Source of the DNA: Rhizopus sp. PT2906
Lineage: Eukaryota > Mucoromycota > Mucoromycetes > Mucorales > Rhizopodaceae
Length of the DNA stretch: 64,000 nt
Assembly (NCBI GenBank): GCA_025529335.1
Contig: JAMYHX010000029.1
Location: 62,001-126,000 of the forward strand
Reading direction: 5' to 3'
Part shown: piece after piece, positions 22,148 to 33,111 of the stretch
How positions within the stretch are numbered: position 1 is the first letter of the stretch
How the letters are laid out: each line of letters begins with the position of its first letter
Translations under genes and position numbers: made by a program
The notes under the pieces: generated by a model
The model's database searches: none
What the model was told of the DNA's origin: nothing
Seen by the model: the letters and a program-made list of their open reading frames with translations, nothing else

Positions 22148-22700
22148 TTAATCCTTTGAAGGTCTTTTGAAGGGGGGAGGACTTTCATTGTCGTGTTTTG
22201 ATTTGTAAACAAAGATACCGTATATATTTAATGCACTGTTCACATCGCGATTCCAAACCGTACCACAAGATTCACACTTGAGGACAGAGTGTACTCTTCG
22301 CTTTGATCCAGTAATTGAGATGTTATTTAATTGTTTGAATTTGCACTTGTTACATATCTGACTTGTTAAGTACTCGTCAACCGAAACAAATTCGGTCCCC
22401 CGGTTGGATTGTTTGCATTTTCGTTTGATTTCTTCAGTAATGCGTCTAGTAGGTGCAGCTCGTTTTCCTTTCATACTTGAACAAAAAGAACCGTTTCCGA
22501 ACGCAATGGTTCGCTTCCGTTAAGAGGAGGTAGAGGTACATGTTTGCTTTTGTTTAGGTTTTGATTTTTAGCACCAACTGTACTTGATGTGCCATACTTT
22601 TTGCTGTTGTCAAAGAGTCTTTTAACAATTTCTTGAGTCCCTTTTTGCTTGTTGATATACGTCTTGAACTTTAACTTTTGAGACTTATGCCATACACAGC
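22148..22700 (-). pseudogene. TnpB/Fanzor (OrfB-like) nuclease relic
   Basis: The minus-strand frame at 22474-22148 encodes the C-terminal third of a TnpB/Fanzor RNA-guided nuclease. It has VDEYLTSQICNKC, then LKCESCGTVWNRDVNSALNI, i.e. two CxxC pairs of the zinc ribbon followed by the RuvC-III NRDxN motif with its catalytic aspartate, and a tail ending PPPFKRPSKD. Immediately upstream the frame continues as RTIAFGNGSFCSSMKGKRA. Farther upstream (about 22530-22690) the family-like sequence LKFKTYINKQKGTQEIVKRL lies in another frame, so at least one frameshift separates them near 22525. The N-terminal part, including RuvC-I, was not found. Fanzors are eukaryotic TnpB descendants, carried by transposons and used as RNA-guided DNA nucleases. 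This copy is clearly broken. Confidence 0.8.
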
Positions 22701-22784
22701 GTTAATCAAATACACACCATGTAAAGGAGTGACATACCATTTATCTTGACAGTAGTAGTTGTGGATTCTTTGATAGTTTTGTAT

Positions 22785-22843
22785 ATAGTGTTATTAGATT
22801 GATTAATAAAAATGGGCTTCTTTTACTTACCTATTTTACACAC
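22785..22843 (+). repeat. Partial direct repeat copy C (family R2)
   Basis: The run from ATAGTGTTA to TTTTACTTACCTATT resembles 23655-23712. The shared GTAAGTAA on the minus strand looks like a splice donor, so these repeats may be copies of a gene segment rather than transposon ends. Confidence 0.45.
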
Positions 22844-24020
22844 TTTTGAGAAGGAAGCACAGAATGTAGCTGCTTTTATAACGAAAAGGCAAGCAGAGTC
22901 AAGTACTGCAGGCTCCGAAAGGAGTATAAGAAAAAGATTGACTAACCAAGTGGTTAGCCGATCTTTTTATGATGTCCATAGAATTTTTTTTCTGAAAGAG
23001 TAACAACCAGCAAGCATCAGAACTTGTTCCTGATGATAGAAATAGAACTGTATATTTTATAGATGCCGTTTTATCAGACAGCAGCTCCATTGGTGATCCC
23101 AACTACATGTGTAATACTACCGACATGACAGCCACCAACAGTGTGTCAACAAAAAAAATCGGCAAGACAAATGTGGGCCCTGTCACTTTGTGAGCTAGAA
23201 GTAATGGCCACTGAGAAGGTTGAAATGAAGATAAGCAACAGTGACATAAGAAGTAGATCTGACTCTTGTCATGCGGTGGCTATCAACGAAAAGTTGAGAC
23301 CAAACGATCACCAGAAAATCTTGAATCTTCCGGTCTATTTGACTGTGAGACGGAGTGCAGCATATTTCCCATATCAGCAAAATATATTGCTTCCAATGCT
23401 ATGCTATCAGAAGGTGCTCGAAAAAAAAAACATTGCTTGTTTGAACACTGTAATTGAAAATCGCATTTCCATAAAGTTAGATTACATCCCAGAAAGTTTA
23501 GATTTGCAACTGAATCATATAATTACGAATCTTTATCTTAATTACTTGGATAAAAATAACTTGAACAAAAGCAGCGTGTTGCATGCTCAATTCGCTGTGG
23601 TCTTCCCATGACCTTGTGCAAATCAAATGGTATGCTATTGTTAATATGCTTGGATAGTGTGTTGATTAATGAAAATTATATATAAAAATGAGTTTGTTTA
23701 CTTACCTATTGATCTATGTGTGTATTAGGGGCAAGGCTTCGGCAGCAACATCGAATACGAACCCGACGAACAGCAGGATACGCCCAGATATCATTTTCTA
23801 TACGAACATCAGTGGTAAGCAATTAGAGGTTGGTAACGGAGAAATAAAGAGAAAATCAGCTTCAAAGAAAGAAGTGGACGAGGCTCGTTTAAGAATAATA
23901 GGCGTCTGCAAGAGGCAATTGCACCTGATAATGAAGCACGCGGGCACCACGGATAACTTAGTCACCTTTGGCGTGTTGATTCACGGTAATGTCAAACTAA
24001 AAGCGTGTGGGGTTATATAG
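22812..24020 (+). pseudogene. Decayed ORF chain with PD-(D/E)XK-like segment
   Basis: Overlapping reading frames in all three plus-strand phases (22812-23003, 23141-23611, 23266-23457, 23688-24020) are protein-like but broken by stops and frame changes. The last, about 110 residues, contains RPDIIFYTNISGKQLEVGNG followed by EIKRK. A proline-aspartate, a hydrophobic strand and an E-x-K at this spacing match the core of PD-(D/E)XK nucleases. I associate this kind of protein with multi-copy Mucorales families that lack assigned function. Only the final segment could still be expressed, from a start at 23688. The nuclease assignment is inference from motif spacing alone. Confidence 0.45.
23613..23669 (+). 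repeat. Direct repeat copy B (family R2)
   Basis: Partner of 21983-22040; both begin CTTGTGCAAAT and end near TTGATTAA with scattered substitutions. Its downstream flank resembles 22785-22843. Confidence 0.6.
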
Positions 24021-25442
24021 AAAAACATAGTAACTTGTGAATTAGGGCTACGATACGAGTTTTTTGTAGTATCGTACTTAGGTAAGTTTGCCAGCGCAGA
24101 TGATGGCTTCAAACCTTTGGAAAGAACTTTCCAGTCATTACTTTGGCGCAAGGTAAAGCGGTAAAATATACAAAGCATACATGCTTTGCTTAATTTTTAT
24201 TTTTTAATCAGAAATCAATAGAGCAACCTGGCTAGTTTATTAGATACAAGTAAACTCCTTTCAGCAGTTACCTACTTCACAGGACATTGTTGAAACAATT
24301 CTGGAATATGTGTCTTTTTTCTTCATCAATAAAATAAATAACAGTTAACGTACACTTTTGTTATTAAAGAGTTGAAGACTAATATTTTATTTTGAGTTTT
24401 GAGTGTTCATACAGATTTATAATGTTTTCATTCATTTCAACGCTTGCTTAATCAAGAGATGGCTGAGTCGTGATTAACGCCATCAAACAAAAAAGCAAAT
24501 GCCCAACTAGTCCCACAAAGAGCTCCAGCTTAGAAATTGGCTGGTGCGGCTCTACCGTCCGACATGTTTAGGTGTAGTGGTAGTAATAAATAGTGTATAG
24601 TTAGGACAAAGAAATAAAAAAAAAAAAACTACCTTGCACACGCCTTGAAAAGAGTTAAAAAGAGATTATTTATTGTTTATTTTATATATTTTCAAAAAAT
24701 GAAGCGCGTCTCAAAGAGCTTATATCACATCTTTTGTCCTTCTTTCGTCAGCTTTAATATTTGTCTCTTGAAAAGTGTCTCATTTGAAGGTTTGCAATGA
24801 TCTCTAATAAAATGAGTTCGTCCAATAAAATTTTGCAATTGTCCCAGATTTTTTTGTAACCGTCGTAGGTTAAAATCCTGTACAAATGTTTATTTTTTAA
24901 TTTAAACAAACAAAGCAATAGACTTTAAATTCAAAGCTTTATTTAATCTATGATTCATTTAATGTGTTGATATCATTCCTTTCTATATTATTTATTCATA
25001 ACGAATTAGTTGCTATGGAAATAAACTACTTTTAACCCATTTACTTTTCATTCTTTTTTTCTAATGAGCTCAGATTCAGTTTTTATGCATTGTTTTGTAT
25101 CACAACTTTTTTGACTTTCTTTTTTGTTTGCTTGACTGTTTCAAACATTACAGTTATAAGCGATTCTTTAGTGAATAAAACAAGGGAAAAGGAGCGAGAG
25201 AAAGAAATAAATAAAGAAGGAAGAAGATGATGTATAATGATATAAGGTTTCTTTATTATCATATATTCTCCCCCAAAGAAATTTGCTACATGAATAACCT
25301 CCTTTTTCAAATAGTAAAAAGTCCCCCCTTAAATTTCCTTTTTCTCCTTGTTTTGTTTCGTTTTCTCATCTGTTTTTCTTTTTTTTTTCTTTCTCTTACT
25401 TATTTTTATATTGTGTGTGTATTTGTGTGCGTGTAAATAGTC
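24021..25442. other. Intergenic, repeat traces only
   Basis: AT-rich. The sequence near 24705-24735 (CTCAAAGAGCTTATA then CACATCT) recurs near 27735-27765, indicating a shared dispersed repeat. A long CT/T-rich tract at about 25320-25400 precedes the gene starting at 25443. Confidence 0.5.
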
Positions 25443-26512
25443 ATGTTCAGCGCTTCCCCTGCAAAAAGAGAACTAGAAGACGATTCAGATATCTTAGACC
25501 CAAGCCAATTTATGTCCTATTCACCCCTGATTGAAGATGGCTCTTATAAACGGCCACGTTACGAGCACCACACTTGGACCCTTGATCATTTATGCACGTC
25601 CCCATATAGTCCTTTAGCAACAGTTGATTTACAAGTAAAGAGATACAGACAATAGTATACATCCGTACATGACTCTAACATGAATCTTACGTCTATGTAT
25701 AGTCTATATTTAATTTATCTAATTTTCAATTACTATCACAAGAGAAAAGAGAAGAACTCTGCCAATTATTACCTGTTGTGGACACCACTCAACATCCTCA
25801 GTCAAGCTCTTTAACCATTTCACCTTCCTTCTTCTCAAAGCAGACAAATCCAATCTTTTGGGATACCCTGACTGAGTGGCAAGCTCTGTTAAGTCAAGGA
25901 GAGATCATCATTGACCAGCCGGAAACTACGCTACAGCTAAAGCCAAAGCATAAATCAAAGTTAAAAAAGCCAAAGTTAACCCATTACAAAGTAAGTTGTT
26001 CGTGTGTGTACAATAAATAAAGTGGCCTAATCATTCTTTAAAGGACGACCCTATTGATTCAACATTTGGAGATACGACGGATAAAGAAAAGGCTCATAAC
26101 GTAGCGGGGTAAGTAGTAAAGAGATTGATAGCCAATGATCAAACCAACCGTCTTCTTTAGTGATTCAAAAAATATTACGCTTAAAGACATGTGTCGCAAA
26201 GGCTTAATACGCGAAGAAGACGTTATTGTCTATAAACGCAATTTCAGTGCTTGTAAAATAGTTGTATGTAAATCGATGACAGTTGTCAAAGCGAGTGGTC
26301 TGTCTGGTATCTCTATTCAGTTAGATGGTCAGATATTTGAGGACTTTGAAACCCCGACTGCATTAGAAACCAAGATACTTGATCATCATGGTAAAGTGTC
26401 CAAAGATAAGCGTCCAAACGGTAATGCCTTTAAGAGCATCCGATTGATTCGAGCTGGAAAGGATTTGGGTAGGCTATTTGATATTCGTAAAGATAGCTTT
26501 GAAGAACCATAG
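25443..26512 (+). CDS. Putative RAMA-domain nuclear protein
   Basis: Exons 25443-25634, 25745-25990, 26044-26108 and 26161-26512 give 284 aa with clean GT-AG introns. The N-terminal two thirds are low-complexity and charged, with Lys-rich basic stretches around residue 135 (KPKHKSKLKKPK). The last about 115 residues read NITLKDMCRKGLIREEDVIV, then a strand-rich core with IQLDGQIFEDFETPTALETK, then GNAFKSIRLIRAG. This order (a helix ending K-G-L-I, strands, a G-x-I-F-x-x-F-x-x-P-[ST]-A loop, and a final strand pair) resembles the RAMA domain, associated with adenine methylation in bacterial and eukaryotic proteins. The assignment is a pattern match, not a database hit. It is a plausible N6-methyladenine reader in a lineage that uses 6mA. 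Confidence 0.55.
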
Positions 26513-28119
26513 ACCTTAATTTCCCCCCTATTCTTTTTTTAAATTCCCCCCTAATAAAAAAAAATAATATGTTAATAGAGCCCCCTTTTTTCATATATTT
26601 ATTGTCATAAACTAGCCTTTTTTAATAAAAAAGCTGTATAAAAGCATACAAGAGTGCGTATTGACATCGTTATGACTTTGAGTATCAGTGCAAAAGCACT
26701 ATGACTAGACTCACTTTGATAAACAATTTACATTCATGCCGATCTTAGGAGTCTGGTTGTTACACTATATGTATATAATTAATCTATGATAGACTGCGTG
26801 CGCATATATAGTTTCATACGAGGGAGCACTAGTTGCTGTAAGTGATTTCAAGGGCCAAACGGGTGCTACGACTGTGATGCAACCGTAGCACTCAGTCAGA
26901 GTTATCAATGTTACAATAATAGAAAAACATATTGTGGGCTAACCTGCCTTGAACACATAATTGTTATTTCATAAAAATAACGAATAGAGCCCTTTCTCAA
27001 CTGTTTGAACTGGTTTCTATCTTGTTAATACATTCTGTTTCCAAGGTGGACTGTTGTGTAGCGTACAATAGTTTAAGCTGTCTTACACTCTCATCATGAT
27101 TGGACAAAAGAGTGTGGCAGCTACTAAGCAATTAAAGAGTGCTTTGAGTATGAAAAAGATGGCAACGTCAACGTTCGTGATTATATTTCAGCTTGTCGTC
27201 AGCTGCTATCTATGTTGAATATCGAGAGTGTATCACTGACAACCATTCATTTCTAGTATTTTGGAGCTAATGATCTCAACACAATAAATGGTTTGAAAAT
27301 GATTTGTTCTTGTATGCATATCCTTCATCTCTTTGTCTCTATATCTGTTAACCTCGCTGTATTGTTTTTATAATAATAACGTAGTATTATAAAAAAGTTG
27401 AGCTCATCAACGTCATCAGCACGCCTTTTTCCTAACTAAACGGGTTGAGAACTCCCTGTATTTCTATTACTTTTTATTTATACATACTACTTTGTTATTT
27501 ATCAGTGTCACGTGGACTAGCGATATGTTTAACTACCCATGGTTGCTTAAGACATCCGAAGGTTTTTCCAAGCGCTGGACTGTTTGTTGATTTGTTGGTA
27601 TGTCAGTAGCATCAGAAAATACACCAGAAGCTAAACTAATAATACGTGTGCTATCTCTACCCAACACCTATGATGTTGTCAACAAAACTCTTTGATGGAT
27701 AGCATGAAGAAAGAGATAAAAAAGAAAAAATATGGTGTGACTCAAAGAGCTTATACCACATCTGAACCAACTAGAATTTTCACAACCCCCTTTTCTCAAA
27801 GATGTACGTAATGGTGTGACATCCAACTTTCAGTCTTTATGCATATGTTGTATTATAAATTTTGTGTATATGCAACAATGAATAGCACTAGATGATGACT
27901 TATGATACATGATAACATAAAGCACTGTTTATTGTTTGGACGGCCAATTGAGAGATATACCCCAAACACACTTGATCAATTAAAGACAAGCAGGTATCAT
28001 AACAAAACAAGACATTAGTTGTAAGGGGATCCTTTTATTGAACCTTTCAAAGCCAACCCTGGTGTAATACTATTCTTACACTTAAAGTAATTAGTAAATC
28101 TTGGTCATTACATTGAAGG
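26513..28119. other. Gene-poor repeat-derived region
   Basis: No intact gene. Contains one broken copy of repeat family R1 (about 27520-27765). The rest is AT-rich with only short ORFs. Confidence 0.5.
27520..27765 (-). repeat. Dispersed repeat, decayed copy (family R1)
   Basis: On the minus strand the frame reads RIISLASGVFSD, matching RISLTPGVFSG of the copy at 6833-7060. Nucleotide blocks such as CAGAAAATACACCAG are shared. The frame is otherwise broken. The right end shares CTCAAAGAGCTTATA with 24705-24735. Confidence 0.5.
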
Positions 28120-28507
28120 AGGTCTTCTACAACAGCGCCAGAAAACGGCATTGATCCCAAGCAATTTTTTGACATTGGTCAGAATAAAGAGCGACGACAA
28201 ATCTTTCAGGGACTGAGGGAAGCGGAGGTGGGCAGTTCCAATAAATGTATATATGCCTTCAGCAGTTAATTGGAGGAAGTAAACATTGATACTAAACCCT
28301 ACATGTATACATAGGAGATGCTAGATTTTTTGTTTTTCTTTCTTTTGTTAGCTTCTTTACATCAATAGCATTTTTTGTGAAAATGGCTAAGCGGAGGGTG
28401 TCTAAACACAAAGACTTGTTGTAAACAACCTTGGTGGATTTTTGCCTCGCCAAAACCGACGCTGCTTCACTAATCACCACATTAGGTTGAGACTTTTCTT
28501 TTTCCAT
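28120..28507 (-). pseudogene. Decayed Mucorales-type multi-copy ORF
   Basis: A minus-strand ATG at 28507 opens 71 codons (SEAASVLARQKSTKVVYNKS) ending at a stop at 28292. In the adjacent frame the sequence continues INVYFLQLTAEGIYTFIGTA and then FPQSLKDLSSLFILTNVKKL to about 28120. A single-base frame change near 28296 would join them, so this is probably a pseudogene. The order (conserved acidic/Ser segment, helix, then a strand ending G-I-Y and an L-rich helix) is like lineage-specific Mucorales proteins I have seen without assigned function. Function is unknown. Confidence 0.45.
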
Positions 28508-30399
28508 GAGGGTAGCAATAGTCCAGCGAAGGTGAACAAATTGGTCGGGGTCGCTGTTTGCCTCCAGGTACTAGCTATGATGGAGTCCAACATAGCTTTT
28601 GAATGTATGACACCACGTTAAATATGGCTTTATAGAGTCACCATTTTGGCTTCTTTCAAGAAGATAAAAAAGAAATATTGTTGTTTATTTATGTTGTCAG
28701 TTTGATCAACAAAGGTCACTTAGCTCACGTGTAATTATGAAAAATTCGTATTTACATTTAGCCCATTTTCTGGTACATAGAGTGTTAGCCTTTCAAGAAA
28801 CGCAGTATTAATAAGACTTTTTGGTGCACTGGGGGCGATGAGAATCGGAGACGTGGTAGGCCGCAGTGGATCGTAGTGGTTCAACTTGCTAGTCGGTCAC
28901 AACACTGATCAACCACGTACAACCCAATTTAGTTTTGAGAAGTATATGATAGTGTGATGTAATTGAAAAAGTCGAGACGGCAATGTACAGTAAAACTGAA
29001 CCAAGTCCTATTAATTTGAATCATGGGTCTTATAGATACCAGTGGCTTAGTTGGTTCTTATTATAGTGTAACCTAGGAGACGGAAATAGCAACACTGCAT
29101 GTAGAGATAGTATTGAGATGCTTGTAATGTTAGATGTTTTATGCAAGAATATGCTATGAAATTTATTTCAAAAGCGTATATAGTCCGCAGTCAAGATCCA
29201 ACTTTTATATTCAGTTCGTATTTTCTTATCGCGATCACTCTTGGACTTGAAATATCCGCTTTGAGCCTGGTTTCTGTCCAGGCAGTCCCAACGTTCAATA
29301 CATTCTTTAATGATAATAGATAACTAGCACGGTCAAGTCGCCATTGGGCGTTGTCAGGAGTCCTTGTTTTTTGATTTCAATTTTTTTTTCTTACGCTATT
29401 TGCTCTCATTATTATATTTATTTTATGTTGAGGTAAATAAACATGGCTGTGCTTGAGCATGAACGTCAGAGACATACTAATCTTATTTTTTGATTTTTGT
29501 TAGTCGAATAAACGGTGGTAAATTCTTTTAGTCATCATCTCACAACAACAGTAAAAGAACTTAGTCTTTGAACAACCAATGCATATTTTTTGTTAGCCCC
29601 CCAATCTTTACTTTAAAAGTCCATGCTTTTTTTAATTATAAAATCTTCAAATTGGCAGTGGAACCACTGTATCATCAATTTTATCGTCGGGTTATTTCAT
29701 GGGAGCTTTTCATAGATCTACAGGATAAAGCAGAGATTACATCCTAATTTTGTGAGCTGAGCAGTCATCATAGCAAGTATAGCTCATATCCAGTTCTTCT
29801 TTCATTTGCCTATAAATACCATTCATCTAACCAGGGTTTAAGCCACTTGTATTGTTGCTAATTGATCAGTATACTCAATATCAAATAACCAAGGATAATA
29901 AACAGATATACATTGAAAGAAGTTAAATATCATCTGATGAACGTCTTATTTTTAAATACTATTAAGTAGTTCTATTTATACTTCAATACCTTTTATTCTG
30001 ATTATCCATTAACTTGCATTACAGAGTTCATTAGTCTAGCCATCAAGTGTCTTACAGGTCACAAACTGCTGTCCTAAACAATACCTTTAGTGTAAAACCA
30101 ACCGATGGTGGTTTCGCATTCTGAGTTTAAAGTGTAAAAACTGTATTGTCATTGTGGTAGTATTCAATCCCAGATATTGAAACCCAGAAAAGAAGCGTTA
30201 CTTGACACACATTTGTGCACGTTAGTTCGGCAAAAGAAAAAAAGTATAAAAGGATCAAATGCCCTTAATTCCGAATTGTTTTTTTTTTTCTTTATTTTTA
30301 TAACAAGTAGAAATATGGCGTACCAAATCATCAATTGTAAGCCAAATAAACATCAATGATAAACATGTACATTAACTATCAATAGCGCTTCAATCCGAT
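28508..30399. other. Gene-poor region with repeat-family flank
   Basis: Bases 28655-28795 repeat the flank found at 7078-7270. No gene seen elsewhere; a short ORF at 29141-29323 has no supporting signal. Confidence 0.5.
28655..28795 (+). repeat. Dispersed repeat flank (family R1)
   Basis: Shares AGATAAAAAAGAAAT, CAGTTTGATCAAC, GTGTAATTATGA and ATTCGTATTTACATT, in the same order, with 7100-7225. Divergence is moderate, so the copies are not recent. Confidence 0.65.
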
Positions 30400-30839
30400 A
30401 TGAGTAGTTCCAGAAAGCGTAGAATGGACGACGATAGCGAGGTATTATTGAGTCAATTAAAAAAAATAGATTTGTTTATTTACAAGACCAACAATAGGCT
30501 ATTGTGCTTAACGAAAACAAACGCTACTTTGATTTACATACACAATTCTCTCCTGTCGAAGTGCCAAAGCATACAACACTTCCTGCTATTACCTTTGCTT
30601 CTCCTGATTATATGCCTCCCCCGCGCTCCGAGGTCCCTCTTTGGTTACAGCCAGTGCCTAAAGCAACTATCAATACTACCACTACCACGTACAACAGTAA
30701 CAATGCCTCTTCGCCTGCCACAGAAGATGAATCAGAGGATGATGGCCCACTGCTAACACCTTTATTCCTGCAGCAGCAAGAAAAGAACACCAATGAATAT
30801 TGGGGAGATAATATGGCAATTGATGAACAATGGCAATAA
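30400..30839 (+). CDS. Small acidic protein of unknown function
   Basis: Exons 30400-30441 and 30498-30839, joined across a 56-bp GT-AG intron, give 127 aa. The N-terminus is basic (SSRKRRMDDDSE) and the rest is Pro/Ser/Thr-rich with an acidic patch (EDESEDDGP) and a short tryptophan-containing C-terminus (NEYWGDNMAIDEQW). It looks intrinsically disordered; a nuclear role is possible from the KRR stretch. No family was recognised. The intron signals and clean frame support a real gene. Confidence 0.55.
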
Positions 30840-31572
30840 GAAATCACCCACTCTTTATATAAATTGTATATAGGCTCTTATTCACATCTTCATTCTATAA
30901 TATGCTCAATAAATAAAAAAAAAAGGTCTCTACATTCGGAGATTCAATACTAGTATAAAATCGCAGTCTTCTTTTGTTATTCTAGGCTGATTGAGTCAAA
31001 AAAAAAACAAACGCATAAGCCATGACGATCGTCTCTTTGTCCTAGGTCATGCTACCTTGTACATTGTAGCTAACGTAAGGAATCTTCTAGAGCTCTCGCT
31101 TGGTTGTATATATTGTTGTTTGTTCATGCATAACAAAATAAATGAGGAGAAACAGCATGCATCCTATTGTGCCACTCATTATCAGCGATCATTACATGCA
31201 TCTTTATTGTAAACCGGAACTACTCTTTATATAAGGAATGCTCTATTCTTGTTAAGAACATCTCTCCTTTTTTTAGCTTACTTATTATTGACATTATACA
31301 ACAGCATGCCAGGATGAATGCACGTAATTTTATGCTAATCAAATAGTTTGTGGCCATAGGAAAGGCACGTCTCCTGCACATTACTAATAATTTAAGCATA
31401 ATTTCATTTAGTCTTTTTGAACAACTTGACAATTTTAAAGAGTACGTCATTAAATTCTTGTTATAGATATATTTTATGTACAAGACCAAATATACGCTTT
31501 TGAAAATACAGAAAAGAACTAGGAAAACATTTAGATTGTTGCTTTCCAAAGAAAATGAAAATGAATAATAGT
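30840..31572. other. Intergenic, no gene seen
   Basis: AT-rich; only shadow-like short ORFs on both strands. Confidence 0.5.
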
Positions 31573-32040
31573 TTATACGATAATACTTGGAAGATAACTT
31601 TTTTTTCTCACAGCAGAGAAAAGAGAAAGGATAAACCTTGGGGCGAAGATTAGAAAAAAGAGGTCACATAATGCTGCATCGAGTTTCTCCGGATCGAACA
31701 CCGGGATTGCATACAGTGTCTCCTGTTCAAATGACGCTTTTCGAAATGTAGCCACAAAATGAATATGAAGTTTGCCCCCTTGTTCTCATATGAAAACGGT
31801 AAGCCGATTCTCTCGTTAAAAACACGGCCATAAGACAGATAATCACAAATAGGCTGGAATTCCCTTCCGGGCTATCGCAGCTTCCCGTTATTGCTGGGCA
31901 CAATTGGAGTCAGTTCTATACCACTCCTATGCAGTACTCTGCTAGGTAAAGACTGATTTTCGACAAGATATCCAGCAAAACCAATCTTCGACATAAGACT
32001 TTTTCCAGCATTGCTGTATACCCGAAACAACAAGGCATAT
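31573..32040 (-). pseudogene. Decayed protein-coding relic, unknown family
   Basis: Minus-strand frames give protein-like text split by stops and one frame change: first GFAGYLVENQSLPSRVLHRS and SGIELTPIVPSNNGKL, then FQPICDYLSYGRVFNERIG, then in another frame VATFRKASFEQETLYAIPVF and DPEKLDAALCDLFF. A TAG-type stop interrupts after NNGKLR. The continuity across frames indicates an old coding sequence, probably repeat-borne. I cannot name the family. Confidence 0.45.
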
Positions 32041-33111
32041 GTTATTTACTTGTAATCACAAGGCTGATGTCTGGGGCTCCCTGCTTGCTGATCATCTTCC
32101 GCCTTCGTCGATAGCTGAATCCTCCCCATTTTACAGGTGTATTTCCCTCTTGACTCTTGCTCATTTTTGCATTGTGTCGGATGATCGACTATCAATCTTT
32201 GGCACATTGAGATCCATTATGCATGCAATTTGAATTATCCATTGTAGCGACCATTTTCGATGAGCTCTTTTTACATCTTCCACTGCCTGAAACATGGTCA
32301 AGAAACCTTTACGAAAGCTACAGAGTTATTCTTCAATGCCTTTCTAAAGCTATACTTTGTTGTACTCAGGCTAAGTCCCTTTATTTTAGGGTAATACTAG
32401 GGGACACTGCAAAATGCTCTTTTGAAAGCAAAGTGAAGGTTGTGCAAGTGAAAAGTGCATTATATAGTTCGATTTATACGTGAATACTACAACCCAAATT
32501 GGCATATAAAACGTGCTTTTAACAATAGCTTTGTTTATGCCCTACTGCCCTTATGGGTTATATATCAGCAATCATAGTTTATAGTAATATATTGAGAATA
32601 TCTATAACTGCTGCTCATAATATGTTGACTATTTTGCTTTTAAAAACTAAGAAACTTGGATTACATTGCAAGTAGACCTTTGGCTGTATAACATCTGTAT
32701 ATATTCTCTCTTTTACCTGGCAGTTTTTGGATATTTTCTATCAAATCAGTAGAATTGTAGTGCTCACTCATAGTATTATATCTTGTTTCATAAAGCAAAA
32801 ACCTTGATATACTCTAGATTTGTCCTCAATCTACTGACGGTAGCTTTCCAGCAATCGAGTGTTTCATTGTGGTGTATAAATGTTTTTGCAGATTAGGGAG
32901 AGCATCACCTTTTTTGGATTTTACAGTATAAACAATGTTCGGTATTGCTAACAATGAACGTATGGCACATTGTAAATCTGAAAGCTGACGCACTAGATTA
33001 ACTGCTGTTAAAATCAAAATGTTGTTGTTAAAATGTTATTGTACCTTTTTGCTCTTTTATTTGAACTTTTACAAAACCAAAGCACCATAAAATTGAACAG
33101 CGAATACTTAT
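32041..33111. other. Intergenic, no gene seen
   Basis: Short ORFs on both strands without splice or leader support. Nothing else recognised. Confidence 0.45.

Noticed and set aside
21907..22212. Minus-strand ORF overlapping the Fanzor tail (with DLQRINGAPWIQCAVYNGSA)
   Set aside because: Protein-like text in a second frame over the relic tail, but without a start, intron partner or match; treated as coincidence.
22148..22474. A functional Fanzor nuclease
   Set aside because: Only the zinc ribbon and RuvC-III remain in frame; a frameshift near 22525 and the absence of the N-terminal RuvC part show it is broken.
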